Shown: positions 1 to 6,971, numbered from the stretch's first letter. The stretch: 17,094 bases of DNA from a bacterium (GCA_016202645.1 JACQOF010000045.1:1-17094), one strand, 5' to 3'. Program-made: numbers and translations. Notes: generated by a model from the sequence alone, not told the origin.

Positions 1-69
1 GAGCCGTTTGACGTCGCGTTCCTGCCGGGACCCGAAGATGGGCTTGAGGAGGCGGTCGAGGAGGTTCAC
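1..69 (-). CDS. secA: Preprotein translocase ATPase SecA, first 23 codons only
   Basis: Only the N-terminus is inside the window. Read on the minus strand from a GTG at 69, the 23 codons give a peptide with the core KPIFGSRQERDVKRL. This matches the very conserved start of SecA (E. coli begins with a similar ..KVFGSRNDRTLRR.. segment), the helix that contacts SecYEG and the membrane. SecA is the cytosolic motor ATPase that drives Sec-dependent export. The GTG overlaps the TGA stop of the upstream TPR gene (GTGA at 66-69). No good ribosome binding site precedes it, so translation is probably coupled to the TPR gene. The rest of the gene runs off the left edge. The call rests on a short but distinctive match; the ATPase motifs cannot be checked here. 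Confidence 0.8.
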   Translation of the reverse strand, partial: MNLLDRLLKPIFGSRQERDVKRL

Positions 70-1466
70 AGGGCGGTCCGGATTTTCCGGACCATCTCGC
101 AGAATTCGTTTTTTGGCATGAGCTTGAGGCGCCGGTCCTTCGCCCGGAGCTGAGCCTCGAAGGAAAACCCGCCGGTGGTGAGGAAGACCGGATACTCGAC
201 GTGTCTTTCCTCGCACTCCACCGCAAAATTCCGGATGGCGAAATCCCCGACGTCGATCCCGGCGTCCCTCTGAAACATCGCCATCGCCGGACGGTCCTTG
301 CCGGTCTCCTCGAGCTTGGCCTGGACTTTCACGTCCATGTTGTTGATCGACTCGATGGAAGTCGGCGTGTATCCCATCTTCTCGACGATCTTCGCGCAAA
401 GCCCCGAAAACTCGTCGATGGTCATCTGTTTCACTTCCTCCACCAGATCGTCGTCGGACAAAAGTTCGATGGCGCCCTTGAGCAGGTCCCGAACGTTTTT
501 GTACCGATGATCCAGCTCGTAGACTTCGGACAAAGCCGCAAGGGACTCCGCCTTGCGGTTCAGTTCCGACAGGCCCAGGCCGAGGTAGTATTTGATCGAT
601 TTCCGGGTCTTGACGTCATCCGGCGGACAGGACTCCGCCGCCTGTTTGAGCCGGTCCACGGCTTCCGGGTATCTGCCTTCCACAAACGCGATTTTCCCGA
701 GTTGAACCACGGCGCTCAAGTGGTTGGGATCCTGCGGGGGAGTGATCTCCGCCACCACGGACCAGGCCTCGGCCTGCTTGTCGTTTTCCCGCGCGGTCCG
801 GTAAAGATTGGCGAGGCGAATCCAGAGGTTGACGTTCTGCCGGTCGCTGGCCAGGCGCGTCGCGAGAATTTCCGCCGCCTTCCGGTGATTGCCCTTCGCC
901 GCGTGGGCGTGGGACATGCTCTCATAGGCCTCCGTATACGCGGGATCCAGCTGGATGACACTTTCGAACATCGGGATGCACTGGTCGTATTCGCGGGTGG
1001 TATAGAGAAGCCGCGCCAGTTCAAACCGGGCCTCCTTGTTTTTCGGCTCGAACTCGATCAGCCGCCGGAAATTCCGGATCGCGTCGGCGCGCTTGTTGAG
1101 CTTGGAAAGACTCCAGGCCAGCTTCGACAGCACCTGGGCTTCGGTGACTTCCCACCGGGCCTGCGCCGACATCTTGTCGGGTTCCGAGTCCATGATCGTG
1201 ATGATCCGCTCCAGGTACCGGACCGCCGCTTCGATCTTGTCGGTCGAAAGATAGAGCGTCGCGAGCTGCCAGAGGGCCGGGACGTGTTTTTGCTGCCAGC
1301 CGATGACCCGGAGCAAAAGGTCCAGGGCTTCCTGAGGTTTCCCGGTGGTGACCTTTTTCATGGCATCGCTGTAGCTGGATCGGACGAAGAGAGTCAGGCT
1401 GAGAATGGACCCAAAAATGATGGCGAGGGTCAGGAGAAAAATCCAAAACAGGACGTCCAGGTTCAC
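66..1466 (-). CDS. Membrane-anchored TPR protein with degenerate Mrr-like C-terminal domain
   Basis: This is a 466-residue protein. Residues about 5-28 form one hydrophobic N-terminal segment (LFWIFLLTLAIIFGSILSL), predicted to anchor it with the rest in the cytoplasm. Residues about 33-335 are a run of seven or eight tetratricopeptide repeats (for example AIRNFRRLIEFEPKNKEARF), a protein-protein interaction scaffold. Residues 348-466 look like the Mrr/PD-(D/E)xK restriction-endonuclease-like fold: EFSGLCAKIVEKMGY, Asp378, then FLTTGGFSFEA at 429-439. The expected QxK after the Asp reads FQRD (398-401), so nuclease activity is probably lost. The anchor-plus-TPR layout recalls LapB/YciM, which has a rubredoxin-like C-terminus instead. 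The GTG start at 1466 follows GGAGG with 7-nt spacing, 18 nt after the parvulin stop, and the stop overlaps secA. A link to export or envelope control is inferred from context only. Confidence 0.75.
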   Translation of the reverse strand: MNLDVLFWIFLLTLAIIFGSILSLTLFVRSSYSDAMKKVTTGKPQEALDLLLRVIGWQQKHVPALWQLATLYLSTDKIEAAVRYLERIITIMDSEPDKMSAQARWEVTEAQVLSKLAWSLSKLNKRADAIRNFRRLIEFEPKNKEARFELARLLYTTREYDQCIPMFESVIQLDPAYTEAYESMSHAHAAKGNHRKAAEILATRLASDRQNVNLWIRLANLYRTARENDKQAEAWSVVAEITPPQDPNHLSAVVQLGKIAFVEGRYPEAVDRLKQAAESCPPDDVKTRKSIKYYLGLGLSELNRKAESLAALSEVYELDHRYKNVRDLLKGAIELLSDDDLVEEVKQMTIDEFSGLCAKIVEKMGYTPTSIESINNMDVKVQAKLEETGKDRPAMAMFQRDAGIDVGDFAIRNFAVECEERHVEYPVFLTTGGFSFEAQLRAKDRRLKLMPKNEFCEMVRKIRTAL

Positions 1467-1484
1467 GGGCTGGCCTCCGGCAGT

Positions 1485-2417
1485 CTAGGGCGAAGGCCCG
1501 AGGGAGGGCAGGCGGTCGTCGTGGATGATGATCCTGGATTTGGCCTTGAGCCGGTTCGTCAAATCCGGAATCGCGTTCAGGCTGAGCTCGTTCACATATC
1601 TTTTCCGGACTTCCTCCCGGATTTCCGCCCATTTCGGTTCGCGGGCCGCCGACACCTCCTCCAGCCGGATCACGTGCCAGCCGAATCGAGTCTTGAGGGG
1701 CCTGTCCAGAAGCTCCCCGGCCTTCATGGAAAAAACCGCCTTTGAAAATTCCGGCACCAGGTCGTCGCGCATTCGAAGGCCGATGTCTCCGCCGTCGGCG
1801 GCCGTCCCCCGGTCCTCCGAATGGAGTTTCGACTCCGACTCGAATTTGCTCCCGCCCCGAAGGCGCTTGATGATGTCCGACGCCTTTTTTTCCTCCGACA
1901 CCAGAATATGCCGCGCGCGGCGTTTTTCGGGCACCTGAAAATCCTTCCGATGTTCCTCGTAGAACGCCTTCAGTCCCGCCTCGTCCACCTTGACCTCCGA
2001 GCGAAGCGCAGCCGCCAGAAGATCGAGAAGGACCTCGTTTTTCGCGCGCTCGACCCGCCGGGCGTATTCATCAGACGCGTCAATTTTTCTTCGATGGGCC
2101 TCCCCGACCAGAAGTTTCCAGGACAGATAATTCTCAACAAATTTCCGACGGTTGTCCGGCTGGAGAATCTCCGCGCGCGCGGTTTTCGGAAGCAGAGACA
2201 GCACCGAATTGAGTTCGCGGTCTGTGACCGACTCGCCGGCAACCTCCGCGACGACCACGTCAGCGCGCGCCGCGCCCGCGGTGATGGCAACCAGCAGCAC
2301 CGTGGCGCACACCCGCCAGCTCGTCATTCCCGCGAAAGCGGGAATCCAGTCAGAGATTGCCCGTGCAAACCTCTGGATGCCCGCCTTCGCGGGCATGACG
2401 GCCCGACAGGTTCTCAC
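1485..2417 (-). CDS. Exported parvulin-type peptidyl-prolyl cis-trans isomerase (PpiC/SurA-like)
   Basis: The product would be 310 residues from the GTG at 2417. A parvulin (rotamase) domain spans about 164-256, with the family signatures RRARHILV, GGDIGLRM, VPEFSKAVFSM and TRFGWHVIRLEE. The helical region before it (about 58-160) resembles the SurA/PrsA chaperone arm. A Sec signal peptide lies at 31-52 (ATVLLVAITAGAARA, likely cleavage after ARA). The protein is therefore expected to help exported proteins fold outside the cytoplasm, which fits its position two genes upstream of secA. The GTG has an excellent GGAGG about 6 nt upstream and overlaps the mtnA stop as GTGA, so it looks like the original start. 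Residues about 8-32 come from a palindromic repeat (2322-2400), which pushes the signal peptide inward. Translation from the ATG at 2327 would instead give a normal 22-residue signal peptide. Confidence 0.88.
   Translation of the reverse strand: MRTCRAVMPAKAGIQRFARAISDWIPAFAGMTSWRVCATVLLVAITAGAARADVVVAEVAGESVTDRELNSVLSLLPKTARAEILQPDNRRKFVENYLSWKLLVGEAHRRKIDASDEYARRVERAKNEVLLDLLAAALRSEVKVDEAGLKAFYEEHRKDFQVPEKRRARHILVSEEKKASDIIKRLRGGSKFESESKLHSEDRGTAADGGDIGLRMRDDLVPEFSKAVFSMKAGELLDRPLKTRFGWHVIRLEEVSAAREPKWAEIREEVRKRYVNELSLNAIPDLTNRLKAKSRIIIHDDRLPSLGPSP
2322..2400. repeat. Palindromic repeat element, two inverted hairpin arms, inside an ORF
   Basis: This is a 79-bp element with 28-bp inverted arms at 2322-2349 and 2373-2400, each beginning or ending CGTCAT/ATGACG and each folding into its own hairpin (TTCCCGC GAAA GCGGGAA on the left; a TGCCCGC/GCGGGCA stem on the right). 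The arms differ at three positions. Two of these form a compensatory change that keeps the stem paired (T-A in one arm, G-C in the other), which suggests selection for the hairpin. This is the common REPIN/MITE-like repeat whose translations read PAKAGIQ and IPAFAGMT. A shortened copy lies at 16495-16542, and the first 30 bp of the two copies are identical. Here it sits inside the 5' end of the parvulin gene. Confidence 0.9.
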
Positions 2418-3472
2418 CGTCTTCCTCCGATCACCCGCGTGATTTCCTGTTCCGTGACCGGCCGGATAACGCCGAGGTCGGTGATGATGGCGGTGATGAG
2501 CCGCGCCGGCGTGACGTCGAACGCCGGGTTGAATGCGCGGACGCCCCTGGGTGCGCGGCCCGCCCCGATCCGCGTGATTTCCTCCTCCGCGCGCTCCTCG
2601 ATCGGGATGTCATGGCCGCGGGCGATGGAGAGATCGAACGTCGAAACGGGCGCGGCGACGTAGAACGGGACGTTGTGAAACCGTGCGCTGATGGCCAGCG
2701 AAAACGTCCCGATCTTGTTCGCGGTGTCGCCGTTCCGGGCGATCCGGTCGGCGCCGACAATGACGGCGTCGACGGGCGTTCTCGAAAAAAGCGCGGCCGA
2801 CATGCCGTCCGACATCAGGGTCACATCGATGCCGTGGTGGGCCAGCTCAAACGCGGTGAGCCGTGCCCCTTGAAGAAGCGGCCGGGTCTCGTCTGCGAAA
2901 ACGCGGACCGTCTTGCCGAGGTCCGCCGCCTGGTAGATGACGCCGAGGGCCGTGCCGATCCCGCCGGTCGCCAGAATCCCCGCGTTGCAGTGCGTGACGA
3001 CGGTGGCCTTCTGGGGTAGCAGCTCCGCTCCGTGCCGGCCGATCGCGGCGCAGGAGGCCTGGTCCTCCCGGTGAATTTCCACGGCCTCGGCTTCCAGCGC
3101 GCGGACCGCGGCCGTGAGAGAAGCGGCCGGCGGCAGGGCGAGGAATCGGCGCCGCATCCGTTCGAGGGCCCAGAACAAATTGACCGCGGTGGGCCGCGTG
3201 GACCGGAGAGTCTCCACAATTTCGGAAAAAGGTCCGGCCTGGTCCACCGCGGCGGCGCGCGCGCCGGAGGATTTTGCGAGGCGCTTTAATCCCAGCACCA
3301 CGCCATACGCGGCGGCGATCCCGATGGCCGGCGCGCCTCGAACGGCGAGCGTGCGGATCGCGTCGGCGACCTGGTTCACGTTTTTGGGTTTGAGATAAAC
3401 GGTCTGAGCCGGGAGCCGGCGCTGATCCAACAGAGTCAGGCCGCCGCCCGTCCAACGGATGGGATTCAACAT
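2414..3472 (-). CDS. mtnA: S-methyl-5-thioribose-1-phosphate isomerase MtnA
   Basis: MtnA converts methylthioribose-1-phosphate to methylthioribulose-1-phosphate in the methionine salvage pathway (cytosolic). The protein shows the whole family pattern: RGAPAIGIAAAYG near the N-terminus, THCNAGILATGG, GADRIARNGDTANKIGTFSLA and NPAFDVTPARLITAIITD. With the ATG at 3472 as start (352 residues) the catalytic Cys and Asp fall at C162 and D242, almost the same as C160/D240 of Bacillus MtnA. The frame is open to a TTG at 3502, but neither start has a clear ribosome binding site; I prefer the ATG by family alignment. The stop overlaps the GTG of the parvulin gene (GTGA). No other salvage gene is in the window. 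Some relatives act on ribose-1,5-bisphosphate or deoxyribose substrates, so the exact substrate is inferred. Confidence 0.93.
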   Translation of the reverse strand: MLNPIRWTGGGLTLLDQRRLPAQTVYLKPKNVNQVADAIRTLAVRGAPAIGIAAAYGVVLGLKRLAKSSGARAAAVDQAGPFSEIVETLRSTRPTAVNLFWALERMRRRFLALPPAASLTAAVRALEAEAVEIHREDQASCAAIGRHGAELLPQKATVVTHCNAGILATGGIGTALGVIYQAADLGKTVRVFADETRPLLQGARLTAFELAHHGIDVTLMSDGMSAALFSRTPVDAVIVGADRIARNGDTANKIGTFSLAISARFHNVPFYVAAPVSTFDLSIARGHDIPIEERAEEEITRIGAGRAPRGVRAFNPAFDVTPARLITAIITDLGVIRPVTEQEITRVIGGRR

Positions 3473-3516
3473 TCGGGGCTTACGGGAAGTCGCGGCGGGC
3501 AAAGTGGGGGGCGGGT

Positions 3517-4293
3517 TCAGTCCAGCAGATATACTTTGACTCGCCGGCGGCCGTACACTTTCGCTTCCTCATGGGTGTCAAAGCACAGATCAATCCGCCG
3601 CCCCCGGATCGCCCCGCCCAAATCCGACGCGATCGCAAACCCGTAGCCTTCAACGTAAATCCGCGTCCCGAGTGGAATGACGCGGCGGTCGATCGCCGCA
3701 ACGCCGAACCCGGCCTTGAGGCCGATGGCGGTGATACCGTCGCTGTAGGGCCAGCAGTCCCGGATGTCAGGAGAGTAGGCAGTCGCGACCAGATGGAAAA
3801 TCTTGTTCTTCGGAGTCGCACGGCCCTTTCCGATCAGAACAATGTCGTTCGAAAACCGGTTGGATTCGCCGTCCGCGGCGGCCCCGCTGCCGGTGCGGAT
3901 TTTGACTTCCTTCCCCTCCGGAATGCGCGACGTTGAAATAATTTTCCGGCCGGGTTCCGCGCGATTTACCTGAACCGGCCTCAGCCCGTCCCGGACGATC
4001 CGCACCGTCAGGTCCCCGCGGATCCTCGTCGAGAGCGGCGGCTGGACCACGTCAAACCTCGACAGTTGAATGCGGCTTTTGAGAAAACGCTGTTGAAGCG
4101 TCATCGGTTCGGAGAGCATGGAAATCTTGGAGGACCCGTCCTCAACACGGACGGTATACAAGGTCTCCGCCGGCGGCCGGGAGGCCATTAAACAGAAGGA
4201 GACCAATCCCACAAGGACCGATCCGCCCAGGCGCCGCGCGCCGCTATGGATGTTCAGGGAAACACCACTCCACCATCGATTCACAAACCCCAC
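3517..4293 (-). CDS. Exported 3D-domain protein (YabE/MltA-C-like cell-wall hydrolase fold)
   Basis: This 258-residue protein ends in a 3D domain (about 168-258), the double-psi beta-barrel shared by MltA lytic transglycosylase and YabE/YuiC-type proteins. Visible pieces are VATAYSP, PYSDGITAIG, IDRRVIPLGTRIYVEGYG, ASDLGGAIRGRRIDLCFD and a terminal VYLLD. The three conserved aspartates are D202, D224 and D235. Residues about 45-100 look like a DUF348/ubiquitin-like repeat and about 105-135 like a G5-type strand region, the order seen in YabE. A hydrophobic segment at 23-38 after Arg residues is a signal peptide or anchor. It probably cleaves or remodels peptidoglycan glycan strands outside the membrane. 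The start is GTG at 4293 with GAGG about 8 nt upstream. It is the first gene of the minus-strand operon, 44 nt ahead of mtnA. Confidence 0.85.
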   Translation of the reverse strand: MGFVNRWWSGVSLNIHSGARRLGGSVLVGLVSFCLMASRPPAETLYTVRVEDGSSKISMLSEPMTLQQRFLKSRIQLSRFDVVQPPLSTRIRGDLTVRIVRDGLRPVQVNRAEPGRKIISTSRIPEGKEVKIRTGSGAAADGESNRFSNDIVLIGKGRATPKNKIFHLVATAYSPDIRDCWPYSDGITAIGLKAGFGVAAIDRRVIPLGTRIYVEGYGFAIASDLGGAIRGRRIDLCFDTHEEAKVYGRRRVKVYLLD

Positions 4294-4364
4294 CCACCTT
4301 TCCTCACACCACCGTAAATCCCCCCGTCGGGCACAACCCCACGATCCTCATCGTCCCCAACCCC
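4294..4364 (-). promoter_or_regulatory. G-rich 5' leader with hairpin between G-tracts
   Basis: On the minus strand the leader of the 3D-domain gene is extremely G-rich. G-tracts lie at 4364-4361, 4358-4355, 4340-4337 and 4325-4320. Between the second and third tracts is a perfect 5-bp hairpin, ACGAT-GAGG-ATCGT (4354-4341). Four runs of at least four G within 45 nt could form a quadruplex in the RNA, with the small hairpin as one loop. Whether it folds or regulates anything is inference. Cytosines dominate the plus strand of this stretch, and I see no ORF in it. Confidence 0.4.
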
Positions 4365-4367
4365 ACA

Positions 4368-4396
4368 ATGTTCCCTCAGCATCGCCAGTGTGTCAA
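4368..4396 (-). promoter_or_regulatory. Candidate sigma70-type promoter for the 3D-mtnA-ppiC-TPR-secA operon
   Basis: On the minus strand a perfect TTGACA (4396-4391) is followed after 17 bp by GAACAT (4373-4368), which matches the -10 consensus at three of six positions. The predicted start near 4362 would give a leader of about 69 nt before the GTG at 4293. The -35 box is strong and the -10 box weak. No other promoter-like site is obvious inside the tightly packed operon, so this probably serves all five genes. Confidence 0.45.
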
Positions 4397-4436
4397 CATC
4401 CGGGGCGGAATTATTTGCACAGGGACCCCTCCGGCG

Positions 4437-4466
4437 TTGACACGCCACGACTTTTACCCATACACT
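4437..4466 (+). promoter_or_regulatory. Candidate sigma70-type promoter for the cNMP-patatin gene
   Basis: TTGACA (4437-4442), an 18-bp spacer and TACACT (4461-4466). The predicted transcription start, near 4473, lies only about 4 nt before the ATG at 4477. If it is used, the AGGGGG ribosome binding site (4467-4472) would be left out of the mRNA. GTTGACA here and TGTCAAC at 4391-4397 form a 7-bp inverted repeat because the divergent promoters carry the same -35 box. Confidence 0.5.
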
Positions 4467-4476
4467 AGGGGGTAAT

Positions 4477-6501
4477 ATGTTCGACAAGATTCGTCTTCTC
4501 AAGGATATTCCTCTTTTCTCGGACCTCGGGTGGTGGGATCTTCGGCGGATTTCGGAAAAAGCCGCGCTGGAGAGCTGCGCGCGGGGGCGGGTGGTGATTT
4601 CCGAAGGCCAGAAGGGTGCCGCGTTTTACGTGATTTTGTCCGGGCGCTGCCGGATGTTCACCCGGGTCAAGACCGGACTTGCGCGGACCGTCGGGCATCT
4701 TCGCCGCGGCGATTCATTCGGAGAGGTGGCGCTGCTTACCGGCGAGGACTACTGGGCGTCGGTTGAAGTGACCAATGACGTGACGCTTCTCAAGATTGAA
4801 AAAGCCGATTTCGACCAGCTCCTGCAGAAAAATCCCCGCCTGGCCCTGAAATTCGGGGAGATCATCGCCCAGCAGCTGCAGAGCGTCCGGGTCACCCAGA
4901 AGGAGGCGAAGTGGTCCAGGCTGATCGCCGTGTACAGTCCGAATCTTCCGGACGTGCGAAATCTTTTTTCCTCGAGCCTGGCCGCGAGCCTGAGCCAGGA
5001 GACCCGCGAGCCGGTGTGTCTGATCGAATTTTTGACGACAGACGAAGGCATGCGGACGGTGACGGACCTGTCCCGGATCCTTCCGCGGACCGGGCACATG
5101 AACAAGGAGCGGTTTCAGGAGCTGTTCGTCAAGCACCGCGCGGGCCACCAGGTCCTGACGGTCCGGATCGACGACGACGGCCTGGGCGAAAAAATTTTCA
5201 GCGATCTCCTGGACCAGCTCATCCGCAATTTCAACTACACCGTCATGGATCTACCGCCCTCTGTCGGCCCGACCGTCGGCCGGGTCATCTCCCAGTGTGA
5301 CCGCATGTACCTTCTGTCGGACCACGAGGACAATTCCCTCAAAAATACGCTTCAGGTCATCGAGAATTTCCAAAAGGAATTTTTTCTGAAGTCCGAGGAG
5401 CTCAAGCTGGTCCTCTGCAACATGCCCCACGACGCGCGGCGGCACATGTCCCGATACGAAACCAAACTCGGCATGCCGGTTGTCACGTCCTTCGACGCTC
5501 TTCCCTCCGACGCCCGCCGACTCGGCGTCGACAGCGTGCCGTACGTCCTTTCCCATCCGATGAATCCCTTCAGCCGCGCGGTGCGGCACCTCGCCCGGGA
5601 ACTCTCCAACCGACTGGTCGGCCTGGCCCTTGGGGTCGGCGCCGCACGCGGACTGGCGCACATCGGGGTGATCCGCGTTTTGGAGCGGGAGAACATCCTG
5701 ATTGACATGATCGCGGGGTCGAGCATGGGCGCGTTTGTGGGCGCGATCTGGGCGATGGGAAAAAATTCCTACGAAATGGAGGAAGTCGCGAACCGCAACC
5801 GCGGGTTTGGGTTCATCCTGAACCTGGTCGATCCGAACATCGGCAGCGGATTCAGGAAGGGGGGTTTTTTCAAGGGGAAAAAAGCGTTCGAATTTCTGCG
5901 AAGCGTCATCGGCGACGCCACCTTCGCCGACACCATCATCCCGATCAAAATCATGGCGACCGACATCAACGGATACCGGGAAGTCCTGTTTCAGGAGGGC
6001 CGCCTGATCGACGCGGTCAGGGCCTCGATTGCCATCCCCGGAATCTTCGAACCCGTGCATCTGGGCGACCGTCTTCTCGTCGACGGAGGCATCCTCAATC
6101 CCCTTCCCATCGCGCCGCTGTCCCGGGCGGGCGTCGACAAGATCATCGCGATCAACCCCATTCCGGGCCCGGACGACATGCCGACCGGCGGAAAATTCGC
6201 GCCGCGCCTTGAGGGCTATGACCGTCTGTCGAGAAGCGAGAAGCTGTTCAAGCGGATTGCTCGAAACTTTACCGGGAACATTTTTGACATCATCATGAGT
6301 TCCACCCAGATCATGGAGTACGTTCTGGCCGAGAGCGTCAAGGAGGACGCCGACGTTTTGATCCGGCCGGTCATCCGGGACGCCGCCTGGTACGAATTTT
6401 TCGAAACCGGCAAATACATCCAGCGCGGCATCGAGGAAACGGAAAAGAGCCTGCCGGACATCAAGCGCCTCCTGGAAGTGGACGGCGGCCCGGCTGGCTA
6501 A
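4477..6501 (+). CDS. cNMP-fold / MinD-like / patatin phospholipase (NTE-type)
   Basis: 674 residues in three parts. (1) Residues about 8-130: a cyclic-nucleotide-binding fold (GDSFGEVALL at 78-87, with F81-G82-E83), but the phosphate-contacting Arg position reads Tyr92 (EDYWAS), so cNMP binding is doubtful. (2) Residues about 148-320: a Rossmann/P-loop-like region resembling MinD/CpaE ATPases (LIAVYSPN, VCLIEF, YTVMDLPPS) with no GKT/GKS Walker A; human NTE/PNPLA6 has a similar linker. (3) Residues about 380-575: a patatin domain with GVGAARG oxyanion loop (386-392), nucleophile Ser416 in GSSMG and Asp536 of DGG, the full Ser-Asp dyad. It should be a serine lipase/lysophospholipase acting on membrane lipid. 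The ATG at 4477 follows AGGGGG by 4 nt. It is first in a plus-strand run, 34 nt before a small membrane protein. Confidence 0.88.
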   Translation: MFDKIRLLKDIPLFSDLGWWDLRRISEKAALESCARGRVVISEGQKGAAFYVILSGRCRMFTRVKTGLARTVGHLRRGDSFGEVALLTGEDYWASVEVTNDVTLLKIEKADFDQLLQKNPRLALKFGEIIAQQLQSVRVTQKEAKWSRLIAVYSPNLPDVRNLFSSSLAASLSQETREPVCLIEFLTTDEGMRTVTDLSRILPRTGHMNKERFQELFVKHRAGHQVLTVRIDDDGLGEKIFSDLLDQLIRNFNYTVMDLPPSVGPTVGRVISQCDRMYLLSDHEDNSLKNTLQVIENFQKEFFLKSEELKLVLCNMPHDARRHMSRYETKLGMPVVTSFDALPSDARRLGVDSVPYVLSHPMNPFSRAVRHLARELSNRLVGLALGVGAARGLAHIGVIRVLERENILIDMIAGSSMGAFVGAIWAMGKNSYEMEEVANRNRGFGFILNLVDPNIGSGFRKGGFFKGKKAFEFLRSVIGDATFADTIIPIKIMATDINGYREVLFQEGRLIDAVRASIAIPGIFEPVHLGDRLLVDGGILNPLPIAPLSRAGVDKIIAINPIPGPDDMPTGGKFAPRLEGYDRLSRSEKLFKRIARNFTGNIFDIIMSSTQIMEYVLAESVKEDADVLIRPVIRDAAWYEFFETGKYIQRGIEETEKSLPDIKRLLEVDGGPAG

Positions 6502-6535
6502 ATACAATGGCTGAATATGTCGAGGAGTTAATCAA

Positions 6536-6931
6536 ATGAAGCAGACAACCGAACTGTTCCTTCTGATCGGCGGCGTCGTCCTGGTGGCCATTCTCGCCGC
6601 GGTCGGCGCCTACATCTACGAGAACTGGAAGGCCGGGAAGAAAAAGGGCCGGAAACAAAAGCCATTGGACCCGTCGATCCAGAATCTCAAAAGAATCCGG
6701 GACCAGCTCGGGCTCGATTTTGACCCCAACGATCCCAACGACCCCCTCGCCGCCATCATCGCCGCCGGCGAATATTTCCGGGCTCCCGGCTGCGAACCGG
6801 GCGGCCCCCACTTCGAGGAAACCCTCCGCCGGGTCCTGGACATGGTCGAAGGCATGGTCCCCCCGGCCCGTCTCGCCTTCTGGCAGGAACAGGTCCACCG
6901 CCTATACGGCAGCCGGCCGTCGTCCCGCTAA
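6536..6931 (+). CDS. Small single-pass membrane protein, unknown function
   Basis: 131 residues. Residues 7-28 are a strong transmembrane helix (LFLLIGGVVLVAILAAVGAYIY), followed by a very basic stretch (KAGKKKGRKQKP), so the C-terminal part should be cytoplasmic by the positive-inside rule. The soluble part contains an aspartate/proline repeat, DPNDPNDPL, and a helical segment (FEETLRRVLDMVEGMVPPARLAFWQEQVHRLYG). I recognise no family. The ATG has a good ribosome binding site (GAGGAG about 8 nt upstream) and follows the patatin gene by 34 nt, so the two are probably co-transcribed and may act together at the membrane. That link is inference. Confidence 0.7.
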   Translation: MKQTTELFLLIGGVVLVAILAAVGAYIYENWKAGKKKGRKQKPLDPSIQNLKRIRDQLGLDFDPNDPNDPLAAIIAAGEYFRAPGCEPGGPHFEETLRRVLDMVEGMVPPARLAFWQEQVHRLYGSRPSSR

Positions 6932-6939
6932 CTTGTAAG

Positions 6940-6971
6940 TATCGGAGTATCGGCGTATCGGCGTATCGGAG
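6940..6971 (+). repeat. Four tandem 8-bp units (TATCGGMG)
   Basis: Four head-to-tail copies: TATCGGAG, TATCGGCG, TATCGGCG, TATCGGAG. The array lies in the 88-nt gap between the small membrane protein and the aldehyde dehydrogenase. The unit differs only at position 7 (A or C). It is a simple-sequence tract likely to vary in copy number; no function is evident. Confidence 0.85.

Noticed and set aside
201-1745. Plus-strand open frame of 514 codons opposite the TPR and parvulin genes
   Set aside because: It is a composition shadow. The minus-strand genes have defined domains, ribosome binding sites and overlapping junctions.
2322-2400. CRISPR repeat or insertion sequence at the palindromic element
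   Set aside because: There is a single two-arm unit with no regularly spaced copies or spacers and no transposase ORF. It fits a REPIN-like small repeat.
5251-6507. Antisense frame of 418 codons opposite the patatin domain
   Set aside because: No domain is recognisable, and the sense patatin motifs are intact.
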